This document shows positions 42,018 to 52,056 of a stretch of 63,357 bases of DNA, piece after piece (the first letter of the stretch is position 1; every line of letters begins with the position of its first letter). The notes under the pieces were generated by a model, which was not told where the DNA came from, made no database searches, and worked only from the letters and a program-made list of their open reading frames with translations. The DNA comes from Deltaproteobacteria bacterium (lineage in GTDB: Bacteria; Desulfobacterota; Desulfobaccia; Desulfobaccales; 0-14-0-80-60-11), in the NCBI GenBank assembly GCA_023381945.1, contig JAMCQY010000102.1, forward strand, positions 1 through 63,357, given 5' to 3'. The translations under genes were made by a program, and so were the position numbers.

Positions 42018-42668
42018 TTACAGAGCCGGCCGCAGGTAGGTGGGCGTCAATTGCTCAGGTCTGGCGGTTTGGCCTGCGGAAAGAAGGCTTAGGGCCAGGC
42101 GGGCCACCGTCGCAGCCCGGGGAAGGCGGCTTTCGGGGGGGGCCAGTGAAACCCCCTCCCGAGGCAGGGATGGCAGGGAACTTGCCATTGAGCCGGTGAG
42201 GACCAGGGGCGGAATTAGGTGGCGGGACAAACCGGCCAGGGGCAGACGGATAGGCGCAGCCAGCATCTGAGGCCGTTCTGCCGGGCCTTGGTACAGACCC
42301 CAGAAGACCTCACCCCTTTTCGCGTCCATCACTACGCCGATGGGGTGGTTTTGTTCGGGAACCTGGGCCGCCAGAACTTCCAGGGTGGGCACCGGCACCA
42401 GGGGGCAGCTTAGGGACCAGGCCAGGGTCTTGGCGGTGGCCAGGCCGATACGCAACCCGGTGAAGTTCCCCGGCCCCACACTAACCCCGACTGCCTGCAA
42501 AGCGGCCGGATCGCGGCCAGCCGCTTCAAACAACTGCACCAGACTGGGCAGCAGGCGGGACAAATACGTGCCGGCGCGCTCCAGAGAGGTTTCCACCAGG
42601 AGCTTTTCCCCCTCGGCCAGGGCCAGGCTGCCCGACTCGGTGGCCGTGTCCAGTGCCAAAATGAGCAT
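42018..42668 (-). CDS. tsaB: tRNA threonylcarbamoyladenosine biosynthesis protein TsaB
   Basis: 216 residues. The ASKHA-fold N-terminus reads LALDTATESGSLAL, followed by VGVSVGPGNFTGLRIGLATAKTLA, the TsaB signature. It lacks the metal-binding His pair of TsaD, with which it forms the t6A complex together with TsaE. It is nine bases downstream of rseP on the same strand. Confidence 0.92.
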   Translation of the reverse strand: MLILALDTATESGSLALAEGEKLLVETSLERAGTYLSRLLPSLVQLFEAAGRDPAALQAVGVSVGPGNFTGLRIGLATAKTLAWSLSCPLVPVPTLEVLAAQVPEQNHPIGVVMDAKRGEVFWGLYQGPAERPQMLAAPIRLPLAGLSRHLIPPLVLTGSMASSLPSLPREGVSLAPPESRLPRAATVARLALSLLSAGQTARPEQLTPTYLRPAL

Positions 42669-42676
42669 GGACGCCT

Positions 42677-43750
42677 TTAACGCGGCGGGTGCACCAGCCG
42701 CAAGATGTCCTGATAAAAGACCAGAATCATCAAAGCCAGGATCAGCATGAGGCCCACCCCTTGGGCCATTTCCCGGTGTTTGATCTCCACCGGCTTGCCC
42801 CGCAAGGCTTCCAGGGTAAAAAAGAACAGGTGACCGCCATCCAGCACGGGGATGGGCAGCAGGTTCAAGAGGAAGAGGTTGACGCTCAAGATCCCCATAA
42901 ACTGGACCAGCGGGGCCACGCCCCGTTCGGCGGTCTTGCCCGCCGCCTGGGCGATGAGGATGGGCCCGCCCAAGGCCTTCAAAGGCACTTCCCGGGCGAT
43001 CAATTTATAAAAACCGACGACGATCTGAACGGAGTAGTCCCAGGTGGCCTCCACTCCCTCCACCAAGGCCCGGCCCGTCCCGACCTTTTCCACCTCCACG
43101 CGGTCCGCGGCATTGACCCCGATCTTATAGGATTTGGTCTTATTGCCAAACATATCCGCGGGAACTTCCATGAGCTGGGGGGCGAGGGTCACCGAAAAAA
43201 CCTTTTCCCCCCGCTTCACGCTCAGGACCACCGGTTTTTCTGCCGATTTGGTGATCATTTCGGCAAGTTCCTGCCAGCGGAGCACCTTCTGGTTATTCAC
43301 CGCCAGCACCAGGTCGCCTTTCTGCAAGCCGGCATGGGCTGCGGGAGAATCTTCTAAGATGTTGCCAAGTTCGGTGGTCAGGTAAGGGATGCCGGAAAGG
43401 GCGAAGACCGCCCAAAAAGCGGCCACGGCAAACAGCAGGTTGAAGGTTGGGCCCGCCAGGACGATGAGGAAGCGGTGCCACAAGGGATGATGCATGAAAG
43501 ATTGGGGCTCGAGCTCTTTGGGAACCTCGTCATTGGGGTTCTCTCCGAGCAATTTGACATAGCCGCCCAAAGGAATCACCGACAGACGGTAATCGGTGTC
43601 GCCGATCTGTTTATGCACCAGCCTGGGGGGAAAGCCCAGGGAGAAAGCCTCCACCCTGACGCCCAGGAGCTTAGCCAACAGGAAGTGACCGAACTCATGG
43701 ACGAAAATCAGCACTCCCAGGACTATAACGGTTGCCACAAAGGTGGTCAT
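42677..43750 (-). CDS. rseP: Site-2 protease RseP (zinc metalloprotease)
   Basis: 357 residues. HEFGH at 18-22 inside the first membrane helix and the LDGGH motif near the C-terminus form the intramembrane zinc site. A PDZ domain lies between (AHAGLQKGDLVLAVNNQKV). The protease cuts membrane-bound anti-sigma factors or signal peptides. It sits between dxr and tsaB, and the dxr-rseP order is common in bacteria. Confidence 0.95.
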   Translation of the reverse strand: MTTFVATVIVLGVLIFVHEFGHFLLAKLLGVRVEAFSLGFPPRLVHKQIGDTDYRLSVIPLGGYVKLLGENPNDEVPKELEPQSFMHHPLWHRFLIVLAGPTFNLLFAVAAFWAVFALSGIPYLTTELGNILEDSPAAHAGLQKGDLVLAVNNQKVLRWQELAEMITKSAEKPVVLSVKRGEKVFSVTLAPQLMEVPADMFGNKTKSYKIGVNAADRVEVEKVGTGRALVEGVEATWDYSVQIVVGFYKLIAREVPLKALGGPILIAQAAGKTAERGVAPLVQFMGILSVNLFLLNLLPIPVLDGGHLFFFTLEALRGKPVEIKHREMAQGVGLMLILALMILVFYQDILRLVHPPR

Positions 43751-43836
43751 TTTATGCGGTAATGCTCCTTATGCAATATTGCCGATTCGGCAAAAAATTT
43801 AATGAGTTGTCACAAGTTCGCCAAGTTCATTAATAA

Positions 43837-44997
43837 TTATTTAACTTGGGAAATCAAGCCCTCGGCATAATCGCGGGCCCAGGCATTAACCGCCAGCACC
43901 TGGTTCAGATCGCTTAGGGTTTGGGGTTCGTGGGCCGCCATGGTCTGCGAAACGATCCGGGGGATGCCCAGGAACTTTATGCTGCCGTCCAAAAAGGCGG
44001 CCACCGCCACTTCATTGGCGGCATTGAGCACCGCGGGCATGGTGCCGCCGGCCTTGGCCGCGGCATAACCCAGGGCCAGGCCGGGGAAGCGGTTGACGTC
44101 CGGGCGCTCGAAAGTGAGCCGGGCGATCTGGCATAGATCCAAGGACGGGGCACTCAGGGGCAGCCGGCGGGGATAAGCCAAAGCGTAGGCAATGGGCAGG
44201 CGCATGTCCGGCACCCCCATCTGGGCGATGACCGAGCCATCCACAAATTCCACCAGGGAGTGGATAATGCTCTGAGGATGGATATAGACCTCGATCTGAT
44301 CCACCGGCAGGCCGAAGAGCACCGAGGCCTCGATCACCTCCAGGGCTTTGTTCATCATGGTGGCGGAATCGATGGTGATCTTGGCCCCCATGCTCCAGTT
44401 GGGATGCTTCAGGGCCTGGGCTGGGGTAACCTGTTCAAGGCGCGCTGCTTCCCAGGAGCGGAAAGGTCCGCCTGAGGCGGTGAGCCACAAACGGCGGACA
44501 TCCGTCCGGCGCTGGCCTTGGAGGGCCTGGAAAATGGCGCTATGTTCGCTATCCACCGGCAGGAGGGGCACGCCGCGTTCTTTGGCCAGGGCCATGACCA
44601 AAGGCCCGGCGGCTACCAGGGTTTCCTTGTTGGCCAAGGCCACCGGCAGGCGCGCTCGAATCGCCGCCAGAGTGGGCTCCAGCCCCACCGCCCCCACCAT
44701 GGCGGAAACCACCAGATCCGCCCCCGGTGCGGTGGCCGCGGCCAGGGCGCCGGCTCGCCCCCAAACGATTTCCGGAGCCGGATTGGCCCCTGCCGATTCC
44801 CGGAGCTGATCGGCCGCCGCCTCATCCTGGACCGAAACCAGGGCCGGTTTGAATCGCTTGATCTGTTCCGTCAGGAGGGCCACGTTTTTCCCGGCAGCCA
44901 GACTGACAACGCTAAATTCATTGGGGTGCTCCGCCGCCACCGCCAGAGTACTCTGGCCGATGGAGCCGGTGGAGCCCAGTATGGCCAAACGCTTCAT
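43837..44997 (-). CDS. dxr: 1-deoxy-D-xylulose 5-phosphate reductoisomerase
   Basis: 386 residues from ATG 44997; a longer frame to 45048 adds 17 unconserved residues. NADPH motif GSTGSIGQSTLAV (residues about 7-19), LANKETLVAAGPLV, metal and substrate residues in VDSEHSA and GAKITIDSATMMNKALEVIEA. This is the second step of the MEP isoprenoid pathway. It reads into rseP on the same strand. Confidence 0.96.
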   Translation of the reverse strand: MKRLAILGSTGSIGQSTLAVAAEHPNEFSVVSLAAGKNVALLTEQIKRFKPALVSVQDEAAADQLRESAGANPAPEIVWGRAGALAAATAPGADLVVSAMVGAVGLEPTLAAIRARLPVALANKETLVAAGPLVMALAKERGVPLLPVDSEHSAIFQALQGQRRTDVRRLWLTASGGPFRSWEAARLEQVTPAQALKHPNWSMGAKITIDSATMMNKALEVIEASVLFGLPVDQIEVYIHPQSIIHSLVEFVDGSVIAQMGVPDMRLPIAYALAYPRRLPLSAPSLDLCQIARLTFERPDVNRFPGLALGYAAAKAGGTMPAVLNAANEVAVAAFLDGSIKFLGIPRIVSQTMAAHEPQTLSDLNQVLAVNAWARDYAEGLISQVK

Positions 44998-45179
44998 ATG
45001 GTTGTCAAGGCCTCGCCTTTCAAGGGATCTTAGCCCTTCCGGGTTCATAAAACTGGTCCCCGCGAGTCTCGGGGAACGATTTTGTCAACGCAATCAAACC
45101 TATTGTAACTGATAAGCTTTAAACCTGTAAAGGATTAAGGCAAGAGTTGTGAGTGGCCCATAACGGGACGCGAAACCGG

Positions 45180-45977
45180 TTACCAAGGCCAGATTTGGGC
45201 CAGGAAGTCCAGAGAGGGCAGCAGGCTGCCTTCATGGTGGGGCTCGAGGGTAATCAGGGGCTGCATCTGCCGGTCCGCCAAAAATTGGAGGATCTCTGCA
45301 ACGGGAATGGTCCCGGCGCCCAGGGCCAGATGTTCGTCATCGGCGCCGTGATTGTCATGGAGATGCAGCTGGCCGATGACCGGGGCCAGGGTGTGCAGCC
45401 AGCGGGGCCAGTCACCGCCGCCGAAGGCATAGAGGTGGCCGATATCCAGGCAGACCTTGAGGTTGGGGGCGTCTACCCGCCGAATGATTTCCAGGTGAAG
45501 GTCCGGCTCGGTTTCATAAACGTTTTCCAGCATCACTGTCACCCCGGACGCGGCGGCCCGGGTGGCCAGTTCTTTCCAGGTGGCGGCAGCGCGAGCCAGC
45601 CATTGGGGGATATCGCCGCCATAGCAACAGGCCTCGTAACCCAAATGGCAGACCACCGCTACCGGGCGGAAAACCGGCAGGTAGCGCCAGGCCTGACGCA
45701 GACGACGGCGGGAGGCAGCCAGGATGGCGTCGTCCAGCGCACCCGGCAGGAGGTCTTGGAAGGGAGCATGCAGCGTGATCCGCCGCCCGGCTTTCTCAAA
45801 GGCACGGGCCGCCCGGTGAAAGGCTGCCGGCGCATAGTGGTCCAGGGGATAAGCGAACAGGCCGATTTCGGGGTTGAGGCCCAATTCCAGAAAAAGTTCC
45901 AGATAACCCCGTCCCAGATAAGGAAAGGGGATATTGACCTGCACCTGGGACTTCAAGGCCGCGGCGGTGATGGCCAT
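45180..45977 (-). CDS. Sugar-phosphate isomerase/endonuclease IV-like TIM-barrel protein
   Basis: 265 residues from ATG 45977. The upstream extension of the frame runs into a palindromic repeat and is not coding. The xylose-isomerase-like/AP-endonuclease-2 fold is shown by ITLHAPFQDLLPGA, VCHLGYE, VMLENVYETEPD, VCLDIGHLYAFGG and QLHLHDNHGADDEHLALGAG, which give the His, Glu and Asp metal ligands. Substrate unknown. Confidence 0.8.
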   Translation of the reverse strand: MAITAAALKSQVQVNIPFPYLGRGYLELFLELGLNPEIGLFAYPLDHYAPAAFHRAARAFEKAGRRITLHAPFQDLLPGALDDAILAASRRRLRQAWRYLPVFRPVAVVCHLGYEACCYGGDIPQWLARAAATWKELATRAAASGVTVMLENVYETEPDLHLEIIRRVDAPNLKVCLDIGHLYAFGGGDWPRWLHTLAPVIGQLHLHDNHGADDEHLALGAGTIPVAEILQFLADRQMQPLITLEPHHEGSLLPSLDFLAQIWPW

Positions 45978-46003
45978 GCAGTTAAGCCTCAAACCGGAGT
46001 TGC

Positions 46004-46059
46004 AGGGGCGGACCCAGGGGTCCGCCCTCAAGCGGCGCGCCCGCAGGCGCCCCCTTACG
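46004..46059. repeat. Dispersed palindromic repeat, double hairpin
   Basis: GGGGCGGACCC/GGGTCCGCCC followed by GGCGCGCCCGCAGGCGCCCCC. It belongs to the same family as 41802-41860 and lies between the TIM-barrel and epimerase genes. Confidence 0.65.
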
Positions 46060-46073
46060 CAGAAATTAACTGG

Positions 46074-46481
46074 TTAATGAGGATATTGGCACAACTCCAC
46101 CAGCAGGCCGAAGGTGGCCTTGGGATGGATGAAGGCCACCAGGGCCCCATGTGCGCCTTCCCGGGGTTTCTCGTCGATGAGTTTCACCCCCGCAGCTTTC
46201 AGCTCCTCCACTGCGGCGTGGATATCCTCCACCTCCAGGGCGAGATGGTGGAAACCTTCGCCCTTCTTTTCCAGAAAATTGCCCACCGGGCTGTCGGATT
46301 GAGTGGGCTTCAGCAACTCCAGGTTCGATTCCCCGACCTGAATGAAGCTCACCCTCACCTTTTGGGACTCCACGACTTCTTCGCCGGCCAGCTTCAGGCC
46401 AAGATTATCGGTGTAGAGTTTCGTGGGGGCGTCCAGGTCCTTCACGGCAATACCTAAGTGGGCGATGCGTTTAATTTTCAT
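46074..46481 (-). CDS. mce: Methylmalonyl-CoA epimerase
   Basis: 135 residues, the normal length. Vicinal-oxygen-chelate fold: IAHLGIAVKDL, GFHHLALEVEDIHAA and VELCQ carry the His, His and Glu metal ligands; QKVRVSFIQVGESNLELLKP is typical. It interconverts (R)- and (S)-methylmalonyl-CoA in propionate metabolism. The mutase is not nearby. Confidence 0.9.
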   Translation of the reverse strand: MKIKRIAHLGIAVKDLDAPTKLYTDNLGLKLAGEEVVESQKVRVSFIQVGESNLELLKPTQSDSPVGNFLEKKGEGFHHLALEVEDIHAAVEELKAAGVKLIDEKPREGAHGALVAFIHPKATFGLLVELCQYPH

Positions 46482-46683
46482 GGGATGCAGCCTCCTTGGG
46501 GAAACCTAGTTATCGGGCGCGGCGCGGCGCGCCCCTGCGCTGGCAAATTCACCGCCGGCAAAAGTCTACTTGCCCTTAAAGACTGAAATTATATATGATG
46601 GCATAACTAAGTAAAGTCCAGGGCGCGGCTTCGATAAATTTTTTTGGCCCTGATGTCAAAGATTTAGCTACAGCGGAGCAAAA

Positions 46684-47919
46684 ATGAGCGAAGACGATAT
46701 CCTTCGGTGCCTGATTGAGCGCCTGGAAACTTATCGGCAGGATATGATCGATTTGCAGCGGGAGCTGGTCAGCCGCGTTGCTGTGGGTCCGGAAAACAAT
46801 GGTCCCGGCGAAGCGGCCAAGGCCGTCTTTCTCAAAGATTTCCTGGAGGGTTGGGGACTGAAAGTCCACAATTACCCGGCCGAAGATGTCCGGGTGCCGG
46901 AAGGCGAACGCCCCAATCTGGTGGCATACCTGCCGGGGCGGCGGCCGGAGAAGGTCTGGGTCTTAAGCCATCTGGACGTGGTGCCGCCAGGCGATATATC
47001 CTTGTGGCACAGCGACCCCTTTGAGTTGAAGGTGGAAGGCGACCGCCTTTACGGCCGGGGCGTGGAGGATAATCATCACGGCATTGTCTCCTCCCTGATG
47101 GCGGCCAAGGCCTTCCTGGACCTGGGGCTGACCCCGGAGCGCACTGTGGCCCTGGCCCTGGTGTCCGACGAAGAGACCGGCAGCCACCTGGGCCTGGAAT
47201 ACCTGGTGCGGGAACACCGGGAGCTGTTTTCCGAAAAAGACCTGATTATCGTGCCCGACGCCGGCAGCGAAGACGGCGCCATGATCGAGGTGGCCGAAAA
47301 AAGCATCCTCTGGCTGCGCCTGACGCTGTTTGGCCAACAGGCCCACGCCTCCCGGCCGCACGTGGGCCGCAACACCCTGCGCGCCTGCGCCCACGTCATC
47401 GTGGCCCTGGATGAGTTGCAGCGGGAATTCTCGGCGCAAAACCCGCTCTTCCGGCCGCCGGAGAGCACCTTCGAGCCCACCCGCAAGGAAGAAAACGTCG
47501 GCAACATCAATACCATCCCGGGGCGGGACGTCTTCTACCTGGACTGCCGGGTGCTGCCGGAAATTGATCTGGAGCAGGTGAAGGCGCGGGTTTTCGCCAT
47601 CGGCACCGAAGTGGCGCAAAGGTTCGGGGTGACCCTGGAAGTGGAGCCGGTGCAGGATTTACAGGCCGCGCCGGCCACGGACCCGGAGGCGCCGGTGGTC
47701 CTTGCCTTGAAAAAGGCCATCCGGGAGGTTTACGGCCGGGAGGCCAGGCCCCAGGGCATCGGCGGCGGCACGGTAGCCGCTTTTTTCCGCCAGCAGAATC
47801 TACCGGCCGCGGTGTGGATGACAGTGAGCGACACCGCCCATCAGCCCAACGAATTTTGTCTCCTGAGCAATCTCCTGGGGGATGCCAAGGTTTTTGCCCA
47901 TGTGTTTTTGGAGAAGTGA
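46684..47919 (+). CDS. M20-family metallopeptidase (ArgE/DapE/CPG2-like)
   Basis: 411 residues. The two-metal site is complete: SHLDVVPPGD, GRGVEDNHHGIVS, SDEETGSHLG, VPDAGSEDGA and the C-terminal AHQPNEF. The dimerisation domain (about 200-310) is present. It is a cytosolic deacylase or dipeptidase; the exact substrate cannot be read. GGAG lies before the ATG. Confidence 0.88.
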   Translation: MSEDDILRCLIERLETYRQDMIDLQRELVSRVAVGPENNGPGEAAKAVFLKDFLEGWGLKVHNYPAEDVRVPEGERPNLVAYLPGRRPEKVWVLSHLDVVPPGDISLWHSDPFELKVEGDRLYGRGVEDNHHGIVSSLMAAKAFLDLGLTPERTVALALVSDEETGSHLGLEYLVREHRELFSEKDLIIVPDAGSEDGAMIEVAEKSILWLRLTLFGQQAHASRPHVGRNTLRACAHVIVALDELQREFSAQNPLFRPPESTFEPTRKEENVGNINTIPGRDVFYLDCRVLPEIDLEQVKARVFAIGTEVAQRFGVTLEVEPVQDLQAAPATDPEAPVVLALKKAIREVYGREARPQGIGGGTVAAFFRQQNLPAAVWMTVSDTAHQPNEFCLLSNLLGDAKVFAHVFLEK

Positions 47920-47995
47920 ATCCACCGCAGTTTTACCAAAGGCCATACCTATGAGGATGTCGGCACACCCGCCGCGGCGGTCCAGGGGCGTTGAG

Positions 47996-48457
47996 ATGAT
48001 GGCGTGGTTTTGGGGGCTGTGTCTTACAGCCTGCCTGGTTTGGGTAAGCGCCTGCGGAGAACTGCGGCCAGTGCCGAAGGGCTTCGAGGCCCGGGCCTAT
48101 AAGCCCATCGGCTACCAGGACTTGCTGGGTCCGGCCAAAGCCGGGCTAAAGGCCGGCGATCTGGTCCGCGTCAATGCCTATTTCTGGCAATACCTCACTT
48201 ATGACCCGGCCATGGTGCGAAATTATCTGACCCTGCCGCGCTACCCCATCAGGTGGTACCGGCTGCGCTGGTTAGCCGTCTACGGCTCGGAGCGCATGAC
48301 CGGCTATTACGATCTGGCGGCCATGAGTCCGGATCAGGCGGAGGAGTATAAAGCCATTAAACGTTTTGACCACATCCTGATCTATGGCGAACTCTCTCCC
48401 CTGAGGCCGGGGGTTTTTCTGCGGGTCCACCATATCGAGAAGATTGAGGAGCCGTAA
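47996..48457 (+). CDS. Putative lipoprotein
   Basis: 153 residues from ATG 47996. A short hydrophobic leader (MAWFWGLCLTACLVWVSAC) ends in a lipobox with Cys near residue 20. The rest (AYKPIGYQDLLGPAKAGLKAGDLVRVNAYFWQYLTYD and a C-terminal YGELSPLRPGVFLRVHHIEKI) looks like a small beta-rich domain of unknown function. It is translated in a frame that overlaps the end of the M20 gene only in its unsupported extension. Probably co-transcribed with the peptidase. Confidence 0.65.
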   Translation: MMAWFWGLCLTACLVWVSACGELRPVPKGFEARAYKPIGYQDLLGPAKAGLKAGDLVRVNAYFWQYLTYDPAMVRNYLTLPRYPIRWYRLRWLAVYGSERMTGYYDLAAMSPDQAEEYKAIKRFDHILIYGELSPLRPGVFLRVHHIEKIEEP

Positions 48458-48460
48458 AAA

Positions 48461-48487
48461 AGGGGCGACCCAGCGGGTCGCCCCTAC
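48461..48487. repeat. REP-like palindrome at the transposase 3' end
   Basis: GGGGCGACCC-AGC-GGGTCGCCCC followed by TAC. It overlaps the stop of the transposase gene. Related copies: 48721-48744, 49042-49066 and 53704-53730. Confidence 0.8.
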
Positions 48488-49010
48488 GGCGAATAATATT
48501 CGTCTTCCAGCCAGCGGGCCGGGTTATATTCAATGTATTCCCGGATACGATTTAAATCGTCTTCATCGCGGATGACATGTTCATAATAATTCCTTTGCCA
48601 GAGAGGTTCCCTTAGCTTAATCTTCATGGATTGTATCCGCTTGGTTACCTGAGATTTAAATTGTCCGACAATGGCCCCGATTGATTTGGATTTAGGGCCA
48701 GAAGACGGTTTGACAGGCGTAGGGGCGACCCGCTGGGTCGCCCTTTCCTGGTCGTGAAGGAAGAGGATGCCATGAAAATGATTGGGCATGATTACATAGA
48801 AGTCCAGGGTGGCGAACGGACGTAAAATTGCAGTTTGCAGCCATGCCGATTCGACCACTTTCCCGCAATCATTTAAATAAACTTCATTTTCGATTATTCT
48901 TGCCAATAAGCATTTTCGATTATAGGTGCAAATGGTAACGAAGTAGGCGCCTTCCTGCGTGTAATCGAAACAGCCAGGCGAAGATTCTTTCGACGCAGCC
49001 TAATTGACAA
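48484..49010 (-). pseudogene. REP-associated tyrosine transposase (RAYT), frameshifted near the N-terminus
   Basis: The main frame (stop at 48484) reads without interruption from FDYTQEGAYFVTICTYNRK through the HUH-type catalytic motif MPNHFHGILFL, then SIGAIVGQFKSQVTKRI and PLWQRNYYEHVIRDEDDL to NPARWLEDEYYSP, with the C-terminal Tyr region. This is the Y1/TnpA_REP family. The usual N-terminus RRKxLRLxGxDYT is split: RRKNLRLA lies in another frame (TTG 49008-49010 could start it), and one missing base near 48978 joins the two. A shorter start at TTG 48906 would lose the first conserved block. A REP copy is embedded in the coding sequence and translated as ERATQRVAPTP. Confidence 0.82.
48721..48744. 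repeat. REP-like palindrome inside the transposase gene
   Basis: GGGCGACCC-GCT-GGGTCGCCC, the same family as the copies on both sides of the gene. It adds about ten residues to the protein after the catalytic motif. Confidence 0.8.
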
Positions 49011-49041
49011 AACCGGCCAAATCCTAATAACGAAAACCCTT

Positions 49042-49066
49042 GGGCGATCCAACGGGTCGCCCCTAC
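49042..49066. repeat. REP-like palindrome upstream of the transposase
   Basis: GGGCGATCC-AAC-GGGTCGCCC then CTACG, with one mismatch. It lies between the transposase and livF. Confidence 0.75.
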
Positions 49067-49080
49067 GATTAAAGCGAACT

Positions 49081-49800
49081 TCAACTCCCTCCCAGATAGG
49101 CCTCCAAAACCTGGGGATCGCGGCGCAGCTTGGCGGCGGCGCCGGTTAAGGCAATCTCCCCGGTTTCCAGGATATAGGCGCGGTGGGCGATCTCCAGGGC
49201 CAGGTTGGCATTCTGCTCCACCAACAGGATGGCGGTCCCTTGCTGATTGATGCGCCTAATCACCCGAAAGATTTCCCGCACCAGGAGCGGGGCCAGGCCC
49301 ATGGAGGGCTCATCCAGCAGCAAGAGCTGCGCCCGGCTCATCAGGGCCCGGCCCACCGCCAGCATCTGCTGCTCGCCGCCGGAAAGGGTGTTGCCCCACT
49401 GGCGACGCCGCTCTTTCAGGCGCGGAAAGAGGGTGAAGACCTCCTCCAAGTCATTTTGAATATCGCCGTCCCGGCGCAGGTAAGCCGCCAGGCGCAAATT
49501 TTCCAAGACCGTCAAATTGCCGAAGATGCCGCGGCCTTCCGGCACCAGGGCCACGCCCCTTTTCACCCGCAGGTGCGCGGGCAGCTCGCGCAGTTCTTCC
49601 CCGGCAAAAGATACCCGGCCCCGGGCCACGGGCGAGAGCCCTGAGATGGCCCGGAGGATGGTGGATTTGCCGGCGCCGTTGGCCCCGATGAGGGTGACGA
49701 TCTCGCCCGCCCCCACGGTGAACGACACTCCGCGCACCGCGTTGATGCGGTCGTAGGAGACCCATAAATCTGTGACGTTGAGGAGAGGCTGTTCGTTCAT
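49081..49800 (-). CDS. livF: Branched-chain amino-acid ABC transporter ATPase LivF
   Basis: 239 residues. Walker A GANGAGKST, signature LSGGEQQML, Walker B LLLLDEPSMGLAP. It has the short C-terminus of LivF (ALTGAAAKLRRDPQVLEAYLGG). It works with LivG on the inner face of the LivHM permease. Last gene of the liv operon. Confidence 0.94.
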   Translation of the reverse strand: MNEQPLLNVTDLWVSYDRINAVRGVSFTVGAGEIVTLIGANGAGKSTILRAISGLSPVARGRVSFAGEELRELPAHLRVKRGVALVPEGRGIFGNLTVLENLRLAAYLRRDGDIQNDLEEVFTLFPRLKERRRQWGNTLSGGEQQMLAVGRALMSRAQLLLLDEPSMGLAPLLVREIFRVIRRINQQGTAILLVEQNANLALEIAHRAYILETGEIALTGAAAKLRRDPQVLEAYLGGS

Positions 49801-49833
49801 CGGTAATTACTCAAAAATCCCATTTAAGGCAGG

Positions 49834-49909
49834 GGGCGAAAAGGCGAAGAAAGTTTTGGTTCTTTATGGTTTGTTCTTTTTTTCGCCCTTCGCCTTCGCC
49901 TTTTCGCCC
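49834..49909. repeat. 16-bp inverted repeat between livG and livF
   Basis: GGGCGAAAAGGCGAAG (49834-49849) and its exact complement (49894-49909) enclose a 44-base AT-rich loop. It may act on the mRNA between the two genes. Related low-complexity (cgccttttcgcc) elements occur widely in bacteria. Confidence 0.6.
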
Positions 49910-49918
49910 GGTATTTAA

Positions 49919-50725
<807 letters not shown>

Positions 50726-50733
50726 TTTTTTCT

Positions 50734-50821
50734 CGTTCCCAAGCTCTGCTTGGGAACGCCATTGAGGTGCCCAAGCTTAGCTTGGGCTTCAAATTTCGTT
50801 CCCAAGTACAACTTGGGAACG
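50734..50821. repeat. Three tandem palindromes (cgttcccaag family)
   Basis: CGTTCCCAAGC-TCT-GCTTGGGAACG (50734-50758), GCCCAAGCTTAGCTTGGGC (50769-50787), and CGTTCCCAAGTACAACTTGGGAACG-like (50797-50821). Worn copies lie at about 52076-52135. Confidence 0.75.
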
Positions 50822-50845
50822 AGCGCAAAAGGCGCAATTTTTAGT

Positions 50846-50906
50846 TTGGTAGGGCGGGCCTCCGTGCCCGCCGAAAGTTTGGCGGCCGGGGACGGCCGCC
50901 CTACCA
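50846..50906. repeat. Double-hairpin repeat (ggtagggcggg family)
   Basis: GGTAGGGCGGGC...GTGCCCGCC followed by GGCGGCCGGGGACGGCCGCC and CTACC; the outer ends are also complementary. Confidence 0.65.
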
Positions 50907-50939
50907 ATAAACTGCCAAGGCGGCGATGCAACATACTGC

Positions 50940-51917
50940 TCACCGCTCACTGCTCACTAACCATTTCGCCGGCTTAAGCCAGCGGGCCTCCTTAAAGCCC
51001 ATGAGCCCCTGGGGCCTAAAGATCATCAGCAGGACCAGGAGCAGCGGCCCCGCCACCCAACGCCAGATCCCCAGAAACCGCAGCATTTCCATGAGGATGG
51101 TGAAGATGGCCGCACCCAAAAGAGACCCGGTGAGGCTACCCACGCCTCCCAGGTAGACCATCACCAGCATATCGGTGGACTTGAGGATCGAGAAGCTCCG
51201 GGGATTGATGAACTGCAGCAGATGAGCATACAGCCCGCCTGCCACCCCGGTGAAAAAGGCCGAAATCAGGAAGGCGTAAAGTTTTAGCCGGCGGGTGTCC
51301 ACCGAGGTGAGGTTGGCGGCCATTTCATCTTCCCGGATGGCCATGATGCCGCGGCCGAAGTTGGACTGCACCAGATTGCGCAGCGCCAGCAGGGTAATCA
51401 ATACCCAGGCCGCCACCCAGAAGAGATTGGTGAGGCGAGGGATGCCCAGGTAACCCCGGGGGCCGCCCAGGGCGTCGATGTTCTCCAGCACACTCTTGAC
51501 GATCATGTTAAACGCCAAAGTGACGATGGCCAGGTAGTCGCCCCGGGTGCGGAAAGAAGGATAAGCGACCAGAAGCCCGGCTGCGGCTGCGGCCAACCCG
51601 CCGGTGATGAGGACTGCCGGAAAGAGCCAGACCGAAAAATCCCGGGGCAGCACCGCCACCGTCAGGATGGCGGCGGCGTAAGCGCCGATGCCCATGAAGC
51701 CGGCGTGGCCCACGGAAAATTCGCCCATGTAGCCGTTCACCAGGTTGAGGGCGAGCGTCAGGATCATGTTGATCCCCACGTACATGAGGATCTGGATAAC
51801 GTAAGGGTTGAGCAGGCCGGTATCGGGCAAACCCCAGGCCACGGCCAGGAGGACGGCGGTGGCGAGGTAGGTCAGGAGATGTTTTCGTTGGTTCGATATT
51901 ACCATCAAATAATTCAC
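50940..51917 (-). CDS. livM: Branched-chain amino-acid ABC transporter permease LivM
   Basis: 325 residues, polytopic. Recognised by NLVNGYMGEFSVGHAGFMGIGAYAAAI, FRTRGDYLAIVTLAFNMIV, IMAIREDEMAA and VYLGGVGSLTGSLLGAA. With LivH it forms the membrane channel. It is separated from livH by an 840-base interval containing a SieB-like gene and repeats. Confidence 0.94.
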   Translation of the reverse strand: MNYLMVISNQRKHLLTYLATAVLLAVAWGLPDTGLLNPYVIQILMYVGINMILTLALNLVNGYMGEFSVGHAGFMGIGAYAAAILTVAVLPRDFSVWLFPAVLITGGLAAAAAGLLVAYPSFRTRGDYLAIVTLAFNMIVKSVLENIDALGGPRGYLGIPRLTNLFWVAAWVLITLLALRNLVQSNFGRGIMAIREDEMAANLTSVDTRRLKLYAFLISAFFTGVAGGLYAHLLQFINPRSFSILKSTDMLVMVYLGGVGSLTGSLLGAAIFTILMEMLRFLGIWRWVAGPLLLVLLMIFRPQGLMGFKEARWLKPAKWLVSSER

Positions 51918-51951
51918 TAATCAGTGATCAGTAATCAATTGCCAGCGGTCG

Positions 51952-52056
51952 GCCCCCCTCACCCCGGCCCTCTCCCACCGCTGGGGGAGAGGGGGAACAA
52001 CACAGGCCTTCTTTATTCCCTCTCCCCCAATGGGGGAGAGGGTTAGGGTGAGGGGG
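51952..52056. repeat. Long palindromic repeat (ccctcaccc...gggtgaggg family)
   Basis: CCCCTCACCC...CCCTCTCCC at the left pairs with GGGAGAGGGTTAGGGTGAGGGG at the right, and each arm holds its own hairpin (CTCCCACCGCTGGGGGAG; CTCCCCCAATGGGGGAG). This is a well-known style of bacterial interspersed element. It lies between livM and the SieB-like gene. Confidence 0.75.

Noticed and set aside
45978..46031. Longer start for the TIM-barrel protein
   Set aside because: The extra residues are encoded by a dispersed palindromic repeat.
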